Below, in pieces: positions 43,599 to 44,430 of a stretch of DNA of 44,430 nt; position 1 is the first letter of the stretch; every line of letters starts with the position of its first letter. A model generated the notes under the pieces. That model was not told the origin of the DNA. It searched no databases and saw only the letters and a program-made list of their open reading frames with translations. The position numbers and the translations under genes are program-made. This stretch comes from Blastococcus sp. (GTDB lineage Bacteria > Actinomycetota > Actinomycetes > Mycobacteriales > Geodermatophilaceae): contig JAOPWJ010000214.1 of NCBI GenBank assembly GCA_025965715.1, positions 1-44,430 of the forward strand, written 5' to 3'.

Positions 43599-44141
43599 CT
43601 AGGCGTGCGCGGGCTCCGGCGAGAGGCTGTCGGCGTTCATCCGCTCCAACGTCTCGGCGTCGGCTTCGTAGTCCCGCCCGAGCCGCAGCCCGGTCGACGG
43701 ATCGCCGAACTCCTCCGGCGCCGCGTCCAGCGCGGAGGACATGGACTCGGTCGCCGCCGCGTCGGCCGACTCGGCGGTGCGCGCCGGACGGTCGCGCTTG
43801 AACACGGCGGTTCCGCGCGCCAGGTTCGGCCCGACCGCGAACGCCCTGATCCGGGGCGCACTGCGGCGGCCGCCCTCGCTCTCCCAGCTGTGCGTCGTGA
43901 GCGCGCCCTGGACGATCACGGGGTCGCCCTTGCTCACGGTGGCGGAGACGTTGCTGCTCAGGCCGTTCCAGCACTCGACGTCGACCCAGAGCGTTCCGGC
44001 GTCGACGAACTGCTGGGTGCTCGCGTCGTACCGGCGGGCGGTGGAGGCCATGCGGAAGTTGGTGACCGCGCCGTCATTCAGGTTGACGCGGCGGGGTGAG
44101 TCGACGACGTTGCCGACGACGGTGACCAGGGTGTCGTTCAC
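43599..44141 (-). CDS. ssb: Single-stranded DNA-binding protein, paralogue without acidic tip
   Basis: 180 aa. OB-fold: LVTVVGNVVDSPRRVNLNDG, TNFRMASTARRYDASTQQFV, TLWVDVECWNGLSSNVSATV, KGDPVIVQGALTTHSWESEG. The C-terminus is acidic in places but ends DSLSPEPAHA and lacks the DDxPF tip used to recruit repair partners, so this is probably the second actinobacterial SSB, not the essential one. GAGGAG 4 nt before GTG 44141. Lies just upstream of ettA in the same direction, as in mycobacteria. Confidence 0.93.
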   Translation of the reverse strand: MNDTLVTVVGNVVDSPRRVNLNDGAVTNFRMASTARRYDASTQQFVDAGTLWVDVECWNGLSSNVSATVSKGDPVIVQGALTTHSWESEGGRRSAPRIRAFAVGPNLARGTAVFKRDRPARTAESADAAATESMSSALDAAPEEFGDPSTGLRLGRDYEADAETLERMNADSLSPEPAHA

Positions 44142-44290
44142 GGTGCTCCTCGGGGGTGCTGCGCCGGACGGCGCGGCCGGCGCGGTGCCGGTCTGGGGAA
44201 ACCCTCGGTCCTTCGCCGGCCGGCGAGGAGCGCGTCGACGGATCTGTGGATGGGGCGATCCCCTGTGGACCGTGCACCGCCGAGTGACAC

Positions 44291-44305
44291 GGCCGGCAGC
44301 CGGCC
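44291..44305. repeat. Inverted repeat upstream of tRNA gene
   Basis: GGCCGGC-A-GCCGGCC, perfect 7-bp arms with one central base, in the ssb-tRNA intergenic region, 6 bp before a TAATCT hexamer (44312-44317) that could be the tRNA -10. Confidence 0.4.
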
Positions 44306-44331
44306 GGGCGGTAATCTGCGCTGATCCTCAG

Positions 44332-44356
44332 GGGCTGATCGCCCATCGATCAGCCC
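44332..44356 (+). promoter_or_regulatory. Hairpin in the tRNA-Arg leader
   Basis: GGGCTGATC (44332-44340), 7-nt loop, GATCAGCCC (44348-44356): a perfect 9-bp stem ending 2 nt before the mature tRNA 5' end. Could aid RNase P processing or be an attenuator. Confidence 0.45.
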
Positions 44357-44358
44357 GA

Positions 44359-44430
44359 GCGCCCGTAGCTCAGTGGATAGAGCAGGTGCCTTCTAAGCAC
44401 TTGGTCGCAGGTTCGATCCCTGCCGGGCGC
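44359..44430 (+). tRNA. tRNA-Arg(UCU), missing its last base at window edge
   Basis: Cloverleaf by eye: acceptor GCGCCCG pairs with CGGGCGC at the very end; D-arm GCTC-AGTGGATA-GAGC; anticodon stem GGTGC/GCACT (one G-T) with loop CTTCTAA, anticodon TCT; T-arm GCAGG-TTCGATC-CCTGC. The discriminator base and any CCA fall outside the window. Confidence 0.95.

Overview
This is a very GC-rich actinobacterial chromosome segment. GTG starts are common, genes join by 4-base GTGA/ATGA overlaps, and several starts look leaderless (a TAnnnT hexamer exactly 7 nt before the start codon). A mycothiol-type nitroreductase/DsbA protein, group II truncated haemoglobin, an EttA ABC-F protein and a predicted CtaJ cytochrome-oxidase subunit all fit Actinobacteria. 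I lean towards Geodermatophilaceae or a close relative, but that family call is inference.

Bases 1-18771 look like one accessory catabolic island for a nitrogen-containing ring compound (hydantoin, cyclic imide or similar). Three leftward transcription units are visible: (a) asparaginase-like amidohydrolase, dihydropyrimidinase/hydantoinase, aldo/keto reductase (3375 to 1, running off the edge), opposite a divergent NdgR-like IclR regulator; (b) class III CoA-transferase, HMG-CoA-lyase-like aldolase, a 54-codon ORF, MFS transporter (7801 to 4250), with a good promoter at 7871-7899; (c) ribose-type ABC importer (lipoprotein, double ATPase, permease) ending in a 2-keto-4-pentenoate-hydratase/FAH-like enzyme (12620 to 8060). 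A rightward six-gene operon (13071-18771) encodes an AtzG-like small subunit, amidase, GAF protein, CE4 deacetylase/cyclic-imidase-like hydrolase, DUF917 protein and HyuA-like ATPase. Between the two divergent units is a 450-bp control region with a perfect 28-bp palindrome, a perfect 14-bp palindrome and a nested dyad. A working model is: import, ring opening by the CE4/hydantoinase/HyuA-DUF917 enzymes, amide removal by the amidase and asparaginase-like enzymes, then CoA activation and C-C cleavage.

Bases 18772-22426 are a junction: a stand-alone r1t-type holin, the tail of a broken VOC/glyoxalase gene, an ECF sigma factor with a SnoaL-like C-terminus, and a lipoprotein with cell-wall-binding-like repeats.

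Bases 22596-44430 are mostly conserved backbone: Eis-like acetyltransferase, rpiB, DUF429, SDR, mycothiol nitroreductase-like DsbA, pepN, DUF5130, ctaJ, amidase, HNH protein, a frameshifted prolyl oligopeptidase, MFS, glbO, GH13 glucosidase, bioYMN plus a MOSC gene, thioesterase, ettA, ssb and tRNA-Arg(UCU), cut at its last base. The order rpiB - nitroreductase - pepN - HNH - glbO - GH13 - thioesterase - ettA - ssb is what I recall for Mycobacterium tuberculosis Rv2465c-Rv2478c, so this half is ancestral order with insertions.

No CRISPR array, rRNA, transposase or replication origin was seen.
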